A stretch of DNA of 37,747 nucleotides from Pseudomonas fontis (GTDB taxonomy: Bacteria; Pseudomonadota; Gammaproteobacteria; Pseudomonadales; Pseudomonadaceae). The translations under genes and the position numbers were made by a program. Shown here piece by piece: positions 37,302-37,747 of the stretch; position 1 is the stretch's first letter; each line of letters opens with the position of its first letter. The stretch is taken from positions 1 through 37,747 of the forward strand of contig NZ_JAMDGY010000036.1 of the NCBI RefSeq assembly GCF_028656955.1, written 5' to 3'. The notes under the pieces were generated by a model. It did not search any database. It saw nothing but the letters and a program-made list of their open reading frames with translations, and had not been told where the DNA came from.

Positions 37302-37747
37302 GGGGGGGGTGGTTGGGTGAATATCCAGATTTTGTGGTGATACCACTTCACCTTTCCGCCCTTACGGCGGGTTACTTTTTTCAGACGAAAAAAAAGTAAC
37401 CAAAAATTCTTGCCCCACCATTCGGCCCTGCGCTGCGCTCCGGGTCCCTTCACTCCGGCGCCGTTAAACGGGCCCGCGGACACAAGTTGCTACGCAACTC
37501 GCACGCCTCGCGTCTTCGGCTACGCCGAAGGGGGGCTACGCCCCCGCCCGTTTAACGACACCTCCGTTCAGCCTCTGGTAACGGGGCCCATCAATCAAGA
37601 TCAACAGCACAATTCGCTTCGCTCTTGCTTTGCAAATTGTGATTGGCCTGAATGACTAGCGACAGCTTTGCAGCCAATCACTGACAACGTAGCCGCTGCC
37701 GTATGGCCTGCTCTCTCATACACACCTCCGCAGCCCACGCAGCACGC
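37302..37747. other. Gene-free end of the window with repeat copy 2
   Basis: No gene is supported. It contains a G8 tract, the multi-hairpin repeat (37354-37633) and about 110 bp of sequence running off the window with no clear feature. Confidence 0.65.
37354..37633 (+). repeat. Multi-hairpin intergenic repeat, copy 2
   Basis: Inverted copy of the element at 16960-17253. In order: CCGCC/GGCGG hairpin; GGTTACTTTTTT (37370-37381) pairing with AAAAAA and GTAACC (to 37401); conserved spacer; closing stem GTTAAACGGGC (37463-37473) with GCCCGTTTAAC (37546-37556). Inside the closing stem are AGTTGC-TAC-GCAACT (37485-37499), ACGC-CTC-GCGT (37503-37513), CTTCGGC-TAC-GCCGAAG (37514-37530) and GGGGGC-TAC-GCCCCC (37531-37546). 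Three of the four inner hairpins share the loop C-TAC-G. The 3' end has CACAATT/AATTGTG as a further inverted repeat. Confidence 0.85.

Overview
The window reads as chromosome of a fluorescent Pseudomonas, most likely of the P. putida group. The grounds are high G+C, Pseudomonas-type REP palindromes (GTGGGAGC arm with a GCCGGC or GCGGG core), and a gene order close to the one I recall for P. aeruginosa PA4367 to PA4405 (bifA, icmP, mexVW, inaA, colSR, groESL, fxsA, ampG, yajQ, panE, mutT, argJ, secA, dciA). It is mainly core genome. I see no prophage, integron, CRISPR array, tRNA or rRNA gene, or recognisable transposase.

Layout. 0.2-2.3 kb: bifA, a membrane c-di-GMP phosphodiesterase with a TTG start and a degenerate GGDQF motif. 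2.4-7.7 kb: a periplasmic/lipoprotein locus with two imelysin-family proteins, a di-heme cytochrome and a Tat-exported DUF1513 protein. It is probably an iron-handling module, and a weak Fur-like palindrome precedes it. 7.9-12.1 kb: the mexVW-type RND pump with no outer-membrane channel gene. 12.1-16.8 kb: the envelope-stress block, with colR-colS and a downstream methyltransferase-inaA-small secreted protein operon on the minus strand, and a divergent PAP2 lipid phosphatase on the plus strand. Sites matching the ColR consensus precede both the operon and the phosphatase.

16.8-17.3 kb: a non-coding multi-hairpin repeat, found again inverted at 37.35-37.63 kb. 17.4-19.6 kb: groES-groEL behind a sigma32-like promoter and a structured leader. 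19.6-28.0 kb: fxsA, a HugZ-type haem protein gene with a good Fur-box candidate, a DUF481 outer-membrane protein, an alkyltransferase-like DNA repair protein, ampG, an MdfA-like exporter, an MscS channel, yajQ and panE. 28.1-30.7 kb: an orphan sensor kinase with a cobalamin adenosyltransferase 2 bp after it. 30.7-37.3 kb: a MutT-TenI fusion overlapping a glutathione transferase, then argJ, secA and divergent dciA.

The most unusual signal is the repeat. Each copy has an 11-bp closing stem around several short hairpins, and a neighbouring hairpin keeps its pairing although its sequence differs between copies. Inverted REP pairs fill most of the other gene-free gaps. All functional calls come from reading the sequence and from family knowledge; no searches were run.
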